From NCBI GenBank assembly GCA_002840715.1, contig PHBW01000025.1, positions 1 to 37,608 of the forward strand: a stretch of 37,608 bases of DNA. Direction: 5' to 3'. The notes under the pieces are model-generated. The model was not told the DNA's origin. It ran no database searches and worked only from the letters and a program-made list of their open reading frames with translations. The position numbers and the translations under genes are program-made. This document shows, one piece after another, positions 6,313 through 14,662 of the stretch. Origin of the DNA: Chloroflexi bacterium HGW-Chloroflexi-4 (GTDB taxonomy: Bacteria > Chloroflexota > Anaerolineae > Anaerolineales > Anaerolineaceae). How positions within the stretch are numbered: the stretch's first letter is position 1; the number at the start of each line of letters is the position of its first letter.

Positions 6313-9300
6313 CTATTCAGCAGATGTTTCTTCACCTGGTTTGGTGTAGGCCATGGCTGCCATTTGTTTGTAGAGTTCCCACTTGCGTTTGGCGAATTCA
6401 CCGGCTTCGTTCATCAGAAGTTCTGCGCGGGCTTCATCGCTTTGTACGAGCATGCGGTAGCGGGTTTCATTATATGCATAGTCTTTGACGGCTACAGATG
6501 GTTCACGGCTGTCGAGCTGCAGTGGATTCTTGCCTTCATCGACCAGAGCGGGGTTGTAGCGGTAGGTAGGCCATAAGCCAGTTTGGGTGGCCAATTTTTG
6601 CTGTTCAAGCCCCTTCTTCATATCGATGCCGTGGGCAATACAATGGCTGTAAGCGATGATCAGTGAAGGACCTTCGTAGGCTTCAGCTTCGATGAAAGCT
6701 TTGAGAGTCTGTTGGTCGTTAGCGCCCATGGCCACACTGGCTACATATACATAACCGTATGACATGGCCATCAAACCGAGGTCTTTCTTACCCAGACCTT
6801 TGCCCTTGGCAGAGAATTTGGCAACGGCAGCCAGAGGTGTAGCCTTTGAAGATTGACCGCCGGTGTTGGAATACACTTCGGTATCCAGCACCAAAACGTT
6901 GACATTGCGTCCGCTGGCCAAGACATGGTCGAGGCCACCGTATCCGATATCGTAAGCCCAACCGTCACCGCCCATGATCCAGACACTCTTTTTCACAAGG
7001 GCGTCAGCAACGCTGATTAACATTTTTGCTGATTTGTTCTTGCTCTTCTCAAGTTTGGCTTTCAATGCTTCAACTCTTGTTCGTTGTTCACGGATGCCCT
7101 TGCCGGTGGTCTGATCGGCATTGAGAAGTTCAGCAATAAAGCTGTCGCCTAATTCCGCGCCCATGGTTGTGAGCATTTCTTTGGCAAACTCGTTTTGCTT
7201 ATCGAGGGTCAGGCGCATGCCCAAACCAAACTCGGCGTTGTCTTCAAAGAGTGAGTTAGCCCAGGCGGGACCGCGACCCTGGTTGTTGATCGCCCAGGGA
7301 GTGGTGGGCAGGTTGCCGCCATAAATGGAGGTACAACCGGTGGCGTTGGCGACAATCATGTGGTCGCCAAATAATTGAGAAGCAAGTTTAATGTAAGGTG
7401 TTTCACCACAGCCAGCGCAAGCGCCTGAGAACTCGAATAACGGTTCGATTAATTGAGAATTCTTAACCGAAGTGGGTTGGTAGAGATCAGGATCAGCTGC
7501 AGGAATAGACAGGAAGAATTCCCAGTTTTTGGATTCTTCTTCGCGCAGAGGAATCTGGGGAGCCATATTGATGGCTTTGCGAAGAGGATTGTTTTTGTCT
7601 TTGGCCGGGCAGTTTTCAACACACAGGCTGCAGCCGGTGCAGTCTTCTGGTGAAACCTGAATGGTGAACTTGGTGCCAGGGAATTCTTTAAACTTGGCAT
7701 CCATGGATTTGAAGGTTGCAGGAGCATCCTCCAACAAAGCGGGATCGTAGACCTTCTCGCGGATAACAGCATGAGGGCAGACGAAGGCACATTTACCGCA
7801 TTGAATACAAAGGTCTGATTCCCAGACCGGGATTTCGAGTGCGAGATTGCGTTTTTCCCATTTGGTGGTGCCGGTCGGGAAGACGCCATCCACAGGAAAG
7901 GCGCTGACGGGCAGTTGGTCGCCTTTGAAGGCGATGATGGGGCCAAGAACATCCACCACAAATTCAGGGGCTTCAGCGGGCACTGGTGGGCGGCGAATGA
8001 TCTTGTTGGTGGCAGATTCAGGAACTTTAATCTCGAAAAGATTGGCCAGGGTGTGATCCACCGCATCAAAGTTTTGTTTGACGACTGCGTCACCGCGTTT
8101 ACCGTAGGTTTTCTTGATGGATTTTTTGATCTGGGCAATGGCTTCGTCACGGGGCAAAATGCCGCTGATGGCAAAGAACGCGGTCTGCATGATGGTATTG
8201 ACACGTCCACCCATGCCGGTCTTTGAAGCCACTTCATTGGCATTGACCATGTAGAATTTCAACTTCTTGGTGATGATGTCTTGTTGAACTTCCTTGGGCA
8301 GCTTATCCCACACTTCTTCTTTGTCATAAACACTATTAAGGAGGAAGGTCGCGCCGGGAGCCGCATATTTCAGCATGTCGAGCCATTCAAGGAAGGAGAA
8401 TTGATGGCAAGCCACGAAATTGGCGTCGCCGTATTCGATCAAATAAGGAGCACGGATGGCGTCAGGTCCGAATCTCAAGTGAGAAATGGTGACCGAGCCG
8501 GATTTCTTTGAGTCATAGTAGAAGAAACCTTGTGCCTGGTTGGGGGTGTCTTCGCCGATGATTTTGATCGAGTTCTTGTTGGCACCAACGGTGCCGTCAG
8601 AGCCCAATCCGAAGAACACACAGCGAACGGTCTTTTCACTGGCAATGGTGAAGGAGGGATCGTAATCCAGACTGTAATTTGTGACGTCGTCATTGATACC
8701 GATGGTGAAATGATTCTTGGGTGAGTCTTTAACCATCTCATCCAAAATACCTTTGACCATGGCAGGGGTAAACTCTTTGGAGCTTAAGCCGTAGCGTCCG
8801 CCAATGATGCGGGGCAGAGATTTGAAGGCAGTTTCACCGGCTTCCATGGCTTCATTTATGGCAGTAACAACATCCTGGTAAAGGGGTTCGCCAATGGCAC
8901 CGGGTTCTTTGGTGCGATCAAGGACTGCCAGGGTTTTCACTGAAGCAGGAAGCGTTTTAATGAAGTCAGACACAGAGAATGGGCGATAAAGTCTTACATT
9001 AACCACACCCACTTTGCGGCCTTGTTTGTTAAGGAATTTCACTGTCTCTTCAGCCACTTCGGCGCCAGATCCCATGATGATGATCACTTCGGTGGCATCA
9101 GCAGGGCCGGTGTAATCGAAGAGGTGATACTGGCGGCCAGTGATCTTGGCGAACTGATTCATGGCTTTTTGCACGATGGCTGGGGTCTTTAAATAGAAGG
9201 TGTTGCATGCTTCGCGAGCCTGGAAGTACACATCCGGATTCTGTGCGGTTCCACGAACGCTTGGATGTTCCGGAGACATGGCGCGTTTGCGCAGGTCTGT

Positions 9301-9900
9301 GACCTGTTCTTCGTTGACCATTTCAAGCATCTGGTCGTCATCGAGCATTTCGATCTTGTTGACTTCATGAGAAGTGCGGAAGCCATCAAAGAAGTGGCAG
9401 AAAGGTACACGTGATTCTAATGAAGCGGCATTGGCGATCAATGCGTTATCTTGAGCAGTTTGCACAGAATCAGAGGCTAAAAATGCAAAACCTGTCTGGC
9501 GGGCTGACATCACATCTGAATGGTCGCCGTAAATGGATAAGGCATGCGTGGCCAGGGTGCGAGCGGCAACATGAAAGACGGTTGGAATGAGTTCACCAGC
9601 GATCTTGTACATATTGGGGATCATTAACAACAACCCTTGAGAAGCGGTAAAGGTGGTGGTGAGTGATCCGGTCTGCAGGGCGCCGTGAACAGCACCGGCT
9701 GCACCGCCCTCAGATTGCATTTCCATCACTGATGGAACGGTTCCCCAAAGATTCTTCTTGCCGGCTGCCGCCCATCCATCGGCGTGCTCGCCCATGTTTG
9801 AAGATGGGGTGATGGGATAGATAGCCACCACCTCGGCCAAACGATATGCCACACTGGCTACTGCCTCGTTTGCATCAATTGTGATCATTTCTCGTTTCAT
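6313..9900 (-). CDS. nifJ: Pyruvate:ferredoxin (flavodoxin) oxidoreductase
   Basis: This single-chain enzyme of about 1195 residues oxidises pyruvate and CoA to acetyl-CoA and CO2, reducing ferredoxin in the cytoplasm of anaerobes. The N-terminal pyruvate-binding domain has the YPITPSSNMGEHADGWAA motif. A two-cluster ferredoxin domain near the middle shows CIQCGKCAFVCP and CTGCSLCVENCP. The C-terminal thiamine diphosphate domain has CAGCGETPYIK with a later Cys in NATGCTS, GDGWAYDIGYGGLDH, and DTEVYSNTGGQ. A further Cys in YSHCIAHG is placed to complete the proximal Fe-S cluster. I chose the ATG at 9900 (MKREMITIDANEA), which has GGAG upstream, over an in-frame ATG at 9933. It is monocistronic, with a terminator on its downstream side. 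Length and motifs are normal for the family. Confidence 0.96.
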   Translation of the reverse strand: MKREMITIDANEAVASVAYRLAEVVAIYPITPSSNMGEHADGWAAAGKKNLWGTVPSVMEMQSEGGAAGAVHGALQTGSLTTTFTASQGLLLMIPNMYKIAGELIPTVFHVAARTLATHALSIYGDHSDVMSARQTGFAFLASDSVQTAQDNALIANAASLESRVPFCHFFDGFRTSHEVNKIEMLDDDQMLEMVNEEQVTDLRKRAMSPEHPSVRGTAQNPDVYFQAREACNTFYLKTPAIVQKAMNQFAKITGRQYHLFDYTGPADATEVIIIMGSGAEVAEETVKFLNKQGRKVGVVNVRLYRPFSVSDFIKTLPASVKTLAVLDRTKEPGAIGEPLYQDVVTAINEAMEAGETAFKSLPRIIGGRYGLSSKEFTPAMVKGILDEMVKDSPKNHFTIGINDDVTNYSLDYDPSFTIASEKTVRCVFFGLGSDGTVGANKNSIKIIGEDTPNQAQGFFYYDSKKSGSVTISHLRFGPDAIRAPYLIEYGDANFVACHQFSFLEWLDMLKYAAPGATFLLNSVYDKEEVWDKLPKEVQQDIITKKLKFYMVNANEVASKTGMGGRVNTIMQTAFFAISGILPRDEAIAQIKKSIKKTYGKRGDAVVKQNFDAVDHTLANLFEIKVPESATNKIIRRPPVPAEAPEFVVDVLGPIIAFKGDQLPVSAFPVDGVFPTGTTKWEKRNLALEIPVWESDLCIQCGKCAFVCPHAVIREKVYDPALLEDAPATFKSMDAKFKEFPGTKFTIQVSPEDCTGCSLCVENCPAKDKNNPLRKAINMAPQIPLREEESKNWEFFLSIPAADPDLYQPTSVKNSQLIEPLFEFSGACAGCGETPYIKLASQLFGDHMIVANATGCTSIYGGNLPTTPWAINNQGRGPAWANSLFEDNAEFGLGMRLTLDKQNEFAKEMLTTMGAELGDSFIAELLNADQTTGKGIREQRTRVEALKAKLEKSKNKSAKMLISVADALVKKSVWIMGGDGWAYDIGYGGLDHVLASGRNVNVLVLDTEVYSNTGGQSSKATPLAAVAKFSAKGKGLGKKDLGLMAMSYGYVYVASVAMGANDQQTLKAFIEAEAYEGPSLIIAYSHCIAHGIDMKKGLEQQKLATQTGLWPTYRYNPALVDEGKNPLQLDSREPSVAVKDYAYNETRYRMLVQSDEARAELLMNEAGEFAKRKWELYKQMAAMAYTKPGEETSAE

Positions 9901-9931
9901 TGTTTTTACTCCATTAAAAAAGGTAAGAGGC

Positions 9932-9975
9932 AAAAAAAAGCCCCTGATTCGCGATCCGGTTGTTCATACATTATA
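9932..9975 (-). promoter_or_regulatory. Possible nifJ promoter -10 and T-tract in its leader
   Basis: In the gap of about 155 bp upstream of nifJ, a minus-strand TATAAT (9975-9970) gives a leader of about 60 nt. The leader contains a weak GC-rich fold next to a run of eight T (the A run at 9932-9939), which could act as a weak attenuator. No convincing -35 was seen. Confidence 0.35.
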
Positions 9976-10056
9976 AACCCAAAAAACCCTCACAAATAGG
10001 TAATCTCCACCATATTTATGAGGAAAAATGCTATTAATCAGATTAATTAAGAGGAA

Positions 10057-10584
10057 TTATTTTAAGTGTTTTTGAGCCAGTGTCAGAACAGCCAGTGTCT
10101 TGCTGTCATCCAATTTGCCGCTTTCGATTAACTCAAATACCTGATTCATTTGGAGTTTTTTTACTTTAATAAACTCATCTATATCAGGAGCAAGTGGCGC
10201 TGGAAATAACCCAGTAGCCAAAAAACAGTACATATATTCATTGGTGTACCCCGGACTCATGTAAAAATTGCCCAGCGTTTTGATTTCTGTAGCATCCATG
10301 CCGATCTCTTCTCTTAGTTCACGGCGGGCCGCTTCCAACGGATCTTCATCCGATTCAATCTTACCCGCTGGCAATTCCAGAAGCGGTTTACCTGCACCAA
10401 TGCGGAATTGCTCAACGAAATACAAACAACCTTCAGAATCTACAGGCAGAACAGTGATGGCGTTTTGGATGTCAATCATTTCATAAGTTTTGGTATTACC
10501 ATCCGGAAGAGGAAGATCAATATTTTTGACCTTGAATAATTTGGCAGTAAAAACGGTTTGAGATGTATTTTCTGAATCGGCCAT
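10057..10584 (-). CDS. NUDIX hydrolase, ADP-ribose pyrophosphatase type
   Basis: The 175-residue protein has a perfect Nudix box at residues 74-96: Gly74, Glu80, then REL-REE-IGM (Arg88, Glu89, Glu92, Glu93, Gly95). The upstream LLELPAGKIE and the later SPGYTNEYMYCFLATGL, with an acidic pair after it, resemble ADP-ribose/nucleoside-diphosphate-sugar pyrophosphatases of the NudF type. These hydrolyse ADP-ribose to AMP and ribose 5-phosphate in the cytoplasm. AAGGATG lies just upstream of the ATG, and a TATAAT box on the minus strand at 10608-10603 would give a leader of about a dozen bases. It is flanked by nifJ downstream and the LysM lipoprotein gene upstream, on the same strand but probably transcribed separately. 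The exact substrate is inferred. Confidence 0.9.
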   Translation of the reverse strand: MADSENTSQTVFTAKLFKVKNIDLPLPDGNTKTYEMIDIQNAITVLPVDSEGCLYFVEQFRIGAGKPLLELPAGKIESDEDPLEAARRELREEIGMDATEIKTLGNFYMSPGYTNEYMYCFLATGLFPAPLAPDIDEFIKVKKLQMNQVFELIESGKLDDSKTLAVLTLAQKHLK

Positions 10585-10602
10585 ATCGTCATCCTTGTTT
10601 AA

Positions 10603-10632
10603 ATTATACTGGCGGGTGACTCACCCGCCAGT
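10603..10632 (-). promoter_or_regulatory. 25-bp palindrome abutting the NUDIX gene -10 box
   Basis: A perfect palindrome with 12-bp arms and one central base (10608-10619, 10621-10632) runs directly into the minus-strand TATAAT box (10608-10603) before the NUDIX gene. It could end the LysM lipoprotein transcript, though only a weak T-run follows. It could also be a repressor operator covering the spacer and -35 region. Confidence 0.55.
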
Positions 10633-10651
10633 GGTTTGGTTTAAGGCATAA

Positions 10652-11401
10652 TTATGGGATTTGAAGTACTTGTCCAACAGTGATTATTGAATTGGCGGGC
10701 AAACCGTTGGCAGCAAAAATGGTGTTCGGGTCTGCATCGCCATACCAGCAGGCAATTCCACCGATGGTGTCACCTGCACGAACAGTGTAGGTCGCCGGGT
10801 GTGCATTGCGGGCGCGGCCTGCGCCAAATGAACCGGATTGCGGAATTTTGATGACGGTGCCGGCATATGGCTGAGAATTGGCATTCATGCCATTCAAGCT
10901 TAGCAAATCGGCTGGTGCAACATCAAACCGTCTGGCAAGACACCATAAATACTCACCAGCCTGGATGGTATAGGTTGACGGGCGGCCTGGAGTAGGTGTT
11001 GGGTAGCTGATTTGTGTAGGAGCAGCGGTAGCCAAGCTCACAGGCGTTGACGTGGATGCTGACGGCATCAGGATTGATGAAGTAGGGGTTGCTTCTTCAC
11101 CGCCGACGGCCATGGTGGTTGATGGCGTGGGAGTTTCAAATATGAAAGAGGGTGTACTTGTAGCCGCTGATGGAAAACTGGTGTCATGTGTCGCCATGGC
11201 CATGGCTGTTTGAGTTTGTTTGAGAATATCAGCCATGATCTGGGGTTGGGTCGCCACAGGGAATGGAATTTCGCTGCTGGTGGAAGTTGCCACCGCGACT
11301 TCACCTGTGGTGGGGGAAGTTGTGGCCGGGCGTGCACAAGCAGAAAAAAGCAAGGTAACCATGATTAGTGCAATAAATAACCCAATAGTTTTTTTATTCA
11401 T
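10652..11401 (-). CDS. LysM-domain lipoprotein
   Basis: The 249-residue protein starts with a lipoprotein signal peptide (FSAC, Cys22) and then has a long low-complexity stretch rich in Thr, Ser, Pro and Ala to about residue 145. Two LysM domains follow: YTIQAGEYLWCLARRFDVAPADLLSLNG with VIKIP, and YTVRAGDTIGGIACWYGDADPNTIFAANG with VLQIP at the C terminus. LysM domains bind N-acetylglucosamine polymers such as peptidoglycan, so it is likely membrane-anchored and wall-binding. Both LysM copies contain a Cys (in WCLARR and ACWYGD), which is unusual and might form a disulfide. GAGGAG lies 8 nt before the ATG. No catalytic domain is seen. Confidence 0.9.
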   Translation of the reverse strand: MNKKTIGLFIALIMVTLLFSACARPATTSPTTGEVAVATSTSSEIPFPVATQPQIMADILKQTQTAMAMATHDTSFPSAATSTPSFIFETPTPSTTMAVGGEEATPTSSILMPSASTSTPVSLATAAPTQISYPTPTPGRPSTYTIQAGEYLWCLARRFDVAPADLLSLNGMNANSQPYAGTVIKIPQSGSFGAGRARNAHPATYTVRAGDTIGGIACWYGDADPNTIFAANGLPANSIITVGQVLQIP

Positions 11402-11605
11402 CTTGAATCTCCTCGTCCAGTTGCAATATCGGGTTTGCCTCTAAAGTAATAATAGTTACCACCTTTTTAGAATTTTAAAATGGTAGCATGTCGATTATTT
11501 GGCGTCAAGCAAGCCCATCACGGTTTTATGTTGCACAACTCGTGCCAAAACTTAAAAATTCAATGTCAATATTATTTGCCAATAACATCAACAGAATATA
11601 ATAAT

Positions 11606-11627
11606 TTTCGGCCAAATGAAGCCGAAA
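11606..11627. promoter_or_regulatory. Inverted repeat in the gap upstream of the J-protein promoter
   Basis: TTTCGGC (11606-11612) and GCCGAAA (11621-11627) are separated by 8 nt, about 45 bp upstream of the J-protein -35 box. It is not the CIRCE heat-shock element. It could be an operator or a chance repeat. The rest of the 306-bp gap (11402-11707) shows only AT-rich sequence and the promoter listed next. Confidence 0.3.
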
Positions 11628-11671
11628 TGTAAGAAAATCATCAATATTTCATTAGAGTCTGCAAATAACTA

Positions 11672-11701
11672 TTGACATTCCAATTTTAAACGCACTACAA
11701 T
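11672..11701 (+). promoter_or_regulatory. Sigma-70-type promoter of the J-protein operon, predicted leaderless
   Basis: A perfect TTGACA (11672-11677) and TACAAT (11696-11701) are separated by 18 bp. The -10 box ends 6 bases before the ATG at 11708, so the expected start of transcription falls on or beside the start codon. No Shine-Dalgarno sequence is present. Confidence 0.8.
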
Positions 11702-11707
11702 TACCTT

Positions 11708-12622
11708 ATGGAATATAAAGACTATTACAAAGTACTGGGTGTTGAACGCGATGCATCTCAGGACGCCATCAAAAAAACCTATCGTAAACTTGCGATGAAA
11801 TATCACCCTGATCAAAATCGGGGCAACAAACAGGCTGAAGAGAAATTTAAGGATATTAATGAAGCCTACGAAGTGTTAAGCGATCCCAAGAAAAGGGAGC
11901 GCTATGACCAATTGGGAACATCGTATTCACAATGGCAGAGCCAGGGTGGAGCGCGCGGCGGTTTTAATTGGGATGATTGGGTAACCAACCAGCAGCGCGG
12001 ACGCGGCTCTTCGGTGGACATGAATGATTTTGGCGGCTCGTTTGGTGGTTTTTCTGATTTTTTCAGTGCCATTTTTGGCGGTATGCAAGGAGCCGGAAGA
12101 ACGGTATCCAGACAACCAGCAAAACCTTCAGCGATTGAACAAAAAGTTCAAATCACGCTTGCGGAGTCATTTTCAGGCACTCTGCGGCAATTTCAAATAG
12201 GCGACCGAAAAATTGAAGTCAAAATCCCGGCAGGCGCTGTTACCGGCACCAAGGTGCGCATGGCAGGGGCGGTTCCTTCTGCAACGTCTGCAAACAAAGC
12301 AGATATTATTCTCATTATCGAGGTGCTGCCTGATGCGAGGTATGCACTTCAAGGGGTGGATCTGACCACGGAAGTCAAACTTGATTTGTTCACGGCTGTG
12401 TTGGGTGGATCAGCAACTGTCTCGACGCCTTCTGGTGATGTCAGATTGACCATTCCCGCAGGCACCCAGCCTGGACAAAAAATCCGTTTGGCCGGGCGGG
12501 GCTTGCCAAAATTGAAAAACAATCAGGAGTTCGGGGACCTCTATGCAGTGATCAAGGTTGAGATTCCACGCAAGTTGACTGATAAACAACGCAAGAAATT
12601 TGAAGAATTGAAAGGCTTATAG
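11708..12622 (+). CDS. DnaJ/CbpA-type co-chaperone without zinc finger
   Basis: The 304-residue protein begins with a J domain (residues 4-70) carrying HPD at 33-35, the motif that stimulates the ATPase of DnaK/Hsp70. A Gly/Phe/Ser-rich linker follows (about 75-125, with GGFNWDDW and [18 protein letters not shown]). Then come two beta-rich C-terminal substrate-binding domains, with [18 protein letters not shown] and [27 protein letters not shown]. It has no CxxCxGxG zinc repeats, so it is a type II (CbpA-like) J protein. The -10 box ends 6 nt before the ATG and there is no ribosome-binding site, so its mRNA is probably leaderless. It heads an operon with the HtrA-type protease (17-bp gap) and the baeRF protein, which suggests a role in protein quality control. 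Confidence 0.94.
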   Translation: MEYKDYYKVLGVERDASQDAIKKTYRKLAMKYHPDQNRGNKQAEEKFKDINEAYEVLSDPKKRERYDQLGTSYSQWQSQGGARGGFNWDDWVTNQQRGRGSSVDMNDFGGSFGGFSDFFSAIFGGMQGAGRTVSRQPAKPSAIEQKVQITLAESFSGTLRQFQIGDRKIEVKIPAGAVTGTKVRMAGAVPSATSANKADIILIIEVLPDARYALQGVDLTTEVKLDLFTAVLGGSATVSTPSGDVRLTIPAGTQPGQKIRLAGRGLPKLKNNQEFGDLYAVIKVEIPRKLTDKQRKKFEELKGL

Positions 12623-12639
12623 GTAAGCAGGAGTATCAC

Positions 12640-13803
12640 ATGAAAAAAGGTGTAACCATCATTGTTTCAATCTTGTTTTTAGTCGGGCTTATGGCCTGTC
12701 AATTTTCTCCAAACATTGATTTTTTTGGTAAGCAAACAGATCAGCCAACGGTCATGGTTGTAACTCCAACTGCAATGCCTGCATATTCAGGTGGAACAAT
12801 TGGAATTAATGATTCTGTTTTAGCTGATATTTTTAGTCGGGTGAACCCGGGTGTGGTTTCAATTTTCATTTCTTCAGACCAGGGTCAATCATCCGGGTCC
12901 GGGTTTGTCTATGACACCGCCGGCCATATTATTACCAATTACCATGTCGTTGAAGGTGCCAATTATATTGAAGTCGATTTTCCAAGTGGATTGAAGGCTG
13001 AAGGCACCATTCTTTCTACTGATCTCGACTCTGATATCGCGGTGATAAAAGTAGATGTTCCGGCAGATCAATTGGTCCCCATCCCTCTGGGTGATTCTGA
13101 CGCTCTCAAGGTTGGACAGTTGGTCGTGGCAATCGGCAACCCTTTTTCAACGTTTTCAAGCACCATGACCATGGGCATAGTAAGTGCCAAAGGGCGCATC
13201 CTTGATTCCATTCGCACCGATCAGGATCGGAATTCATTTACCGCGGGTGACATTATTCAGACGGATGCCACGATCAACCCGGGTAACTCTGGAGGTCCAT
13301 TGTTGAATCTCAATGGAGAAGTGATTGGTGTCAATCGCGCCATTCAAACCTCTGGAACTACTTCTGATGGATCTCCAGTCAACAGCGGCATCGGTTTTGC
13401 TGTCTCAATCAACATCGTTAAAAGAGTGCTCCCTACATTGTTGCTCGGTGAGAAATATGATTACCCCTACATTGGCATTTCGAGTTCACCCTACGACTTC
13501 ACCCTGGCAGAATACCGGGCACTAGGCATAAGCCAAACCAGTGGATGTTACATCACCACAGTTACAGCTGACGGACCGGCAGATCTGGCTGGGTTGCGCG
13601 GTGGCAATGACCCTACTGAAATTCCTAATTTATTCGCCGGCGGTGATTTAATTGTGGCCGTGGATGGTAGACCAATCATTTCTTATGGTGACCTTATCAG
13701 TTATGTCTTTACGAATAAGTCGCCTGGCGATCAGATCAATTTGACCATCATCCGAAACAATAAGCAAATGGAGGTGACCCTGACACTTGGGAAACGCCCG
13801 TAA
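12640..13803 (+). CDS. HtrA/DegP-family serine protease with PDZ domain, lipoprotein
   Basis: The 387-residue protein has a short hydrophobic leader ending in GLMAC (Cys20), so it is probably a lipoprotein facing outward. The trypsin-like domain has a complete triad: His102 (NYHVVEG), Asp132 (DLDSDIAV) and Ser217 (NPGNSGGPLL). One PDZ domain at about residues 280-385 follows, with YPYIGIS, GPADLAGLRGG, GGDLIVAVDGRPI and LTIIRNNKQMEVTLTLG. HtrA proteases degrade misfolded exported proteins. An AGGAG site precedes the ATG. It lies in an operon with a J-domain co-chaperone upstream and the baeRF protein 36 bp downstream. Confidence 0.94.
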   Translation: MKKGVTIIVSILFLVGLMACQFSPNIDFFGKQTDQPTVMVVTPTAMPAYSGGTIGINDSVLADIFSRVNPGVVSIFISSDQGQSSGSGFVYDTAGHIITNYHVVEGANYIEVDFPSGLKAEGTILSTDLDSDIAVIKVDVPADQLVPIPLGDSDALKVGQLVVAIGNPFSTFSSTMTMGIVSAKGRILDSIRTDQDRNSFTAGDIIQTDATINPGNSGGPLLNLNGEVIGVNRAIQTSGTTSDGSPVNSGIGFAVSINIVKRVLPTLLLGEKYDYPYIGISSSPYDFTLAEYRALGISQTSGCYITTVTADGPADLAGLRGGNDPTEIPNLFAGGDLIVAVDGRPIISYGDLISYVFTNKSPGDQINLTIIRNNKQMEVTLTLGKRP

Positions 13804-13839
13804 GGGCAGTTGAGTTCTTTATCAATTGAGGAGGTTTTC

Positions 13840-14589
13840 ATGTTTACGGAAACAAGCTTGCGGAACATCCGTGATTTTTCTGCAGAATTCCCCGTGGTGA
13901 GTGTGTATCTCAACACCGAACCCTCCCTGGGCAACGCAGAAACCCACCGACTTCGGTTGCGCAATATGCTTAAAGAATTACCCCTCGAGAATGAGATTCA
14001 CAAGATTGAAGAATTCTTTGCTCATCGATACGATTGGTCTGGCCGCGCAGTGGCTGTGTTCTCATGCGCCCCGGCCAATTTTTTTGAGTTTATCCCCTTA
14101 TCCATTGCGGTAAAAGACTTCATTAAAATCGCTTCCAAACCTGAGATTGTTCCTCTTGAAGACTTGCTTCAGGATGTCAACAACCTGGGTGTGGTGCTGG
14201 TGGATCAGCAAGGAGCCCGTTTGTTTTATTACAACATGGGTGAGATGATTGAACAGGAAGGTTTTGTTGGTGAAGAGATCAAACATGTTAAATCTGGCAG
14301 TTCCACTTCATCACATGGGCTGCGTGGAGGATCGTTTGATGGAGCACGAAATGAAAAAGAAAAAGTTGGCCGCAATCTGAGGCATATTCGTGAGTTTGCC
14401 GAGAAATTCTTCAGAGCTCATAAAATCAAGAAAATCATGATTGCGGGAAGTGATGATAATGTGGCTCAGTTTAAAAACGGGCTTTCAAAGGAGTTCCAGA
14501 ACATGATCGTCGGTGTTTTTTCGATGAGCATGACCGCTACGCACGCGGATGTTCTAAATAAAATCCTGCAGGTTAGCAAGCAAACATAA
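13840..14589 (+). CDS. Short baeRF-family (bacterial eRF1/Vms1-like) protein
   Basis: I chose the ATG at 13840 because GAGGAGG sits 5 bases upstream. An in-frame TTG at 13810 would add ten residues that include the ribosome-binding site. The 249-residue protein matches the bacterial archaeo-eukaryotic release factor group: VVSVYLNTEP at the start, RAVAVFSCAPANFFEFIPL, then GVVLVDQQGARLFYYNMGEM, then HGLRGGSFDGARNEKE where relatives have a GGQ-like loop, and KKIMIAGSDDNVAQF. Two features are odd: the loop has no Gln directly after GG, and the chain ends where a third domain would usually begin. The family is linked to peptidyl-tRNA cleavage in ribosome rescue, but catalysis cannot be assumed here. 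It is third in the J-protein/HtrA operon and is followed by a terminator. Confidence 0.75.
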   Translation: MFTETSLRNIRDFSAEFPVVSVYLNTEPSLGNAETHRLRLRNMLKELPLENEIHKIEEFFAHRYDWSGRAVAVFSCAPANFFEFIPLSIAVKDFIKIASKPEIVPLEDLLQDVNNLGVVLVDQQGARLFYYNMGEMIEQEGFVGEEIKHVKSGSSTSSHGLRGGSFDGARNEKEKVGRNLRHIREFAEKFFRAHKIKKIMIAGSDDNVAQFKNGLSKEFQNMIVGVFSMSMTATHADVLNKILQVSKQT

Positions 14590-14609
14590 ATGACATTTTC
14601 ACGTAAACT

Positions 14610-14645
14610 AAAAGCCCTGAATTCTGAGATGAATTCAGGGCTTTT
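14610..14645. terminator. Bidirectional terminator between the baeRF gene and the coiled-coil gene
   Basis: A perfect 15-bp stem (AAAAGCCCTGAATTC 14610-14624 with 14631-14645) closes on TGAGAT and ends in a T run. The matching A run on the left makes it work for the convergent minus-strand gene as well. Confidence 0.92.
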
Positions 14646-14662
14646 TCTGGAATTTGTTGGTT

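Noticed and set aside
7449..8243. 264-codon open frame on the minus strand inside nifJ
   Set aside because: It lies within the nifJ coding region in another frame, its translation is low-complexity and rich in Ser/Pro, and it has no family motifs or start site. nifJ explains the region fully.
11402..11707. CIRCE heat-shock element before the J-protein gene
   Set aside because: The only inverted repeat (11606-11627) does not match the TTAGCACTC/GAGTGCTAA consensus.
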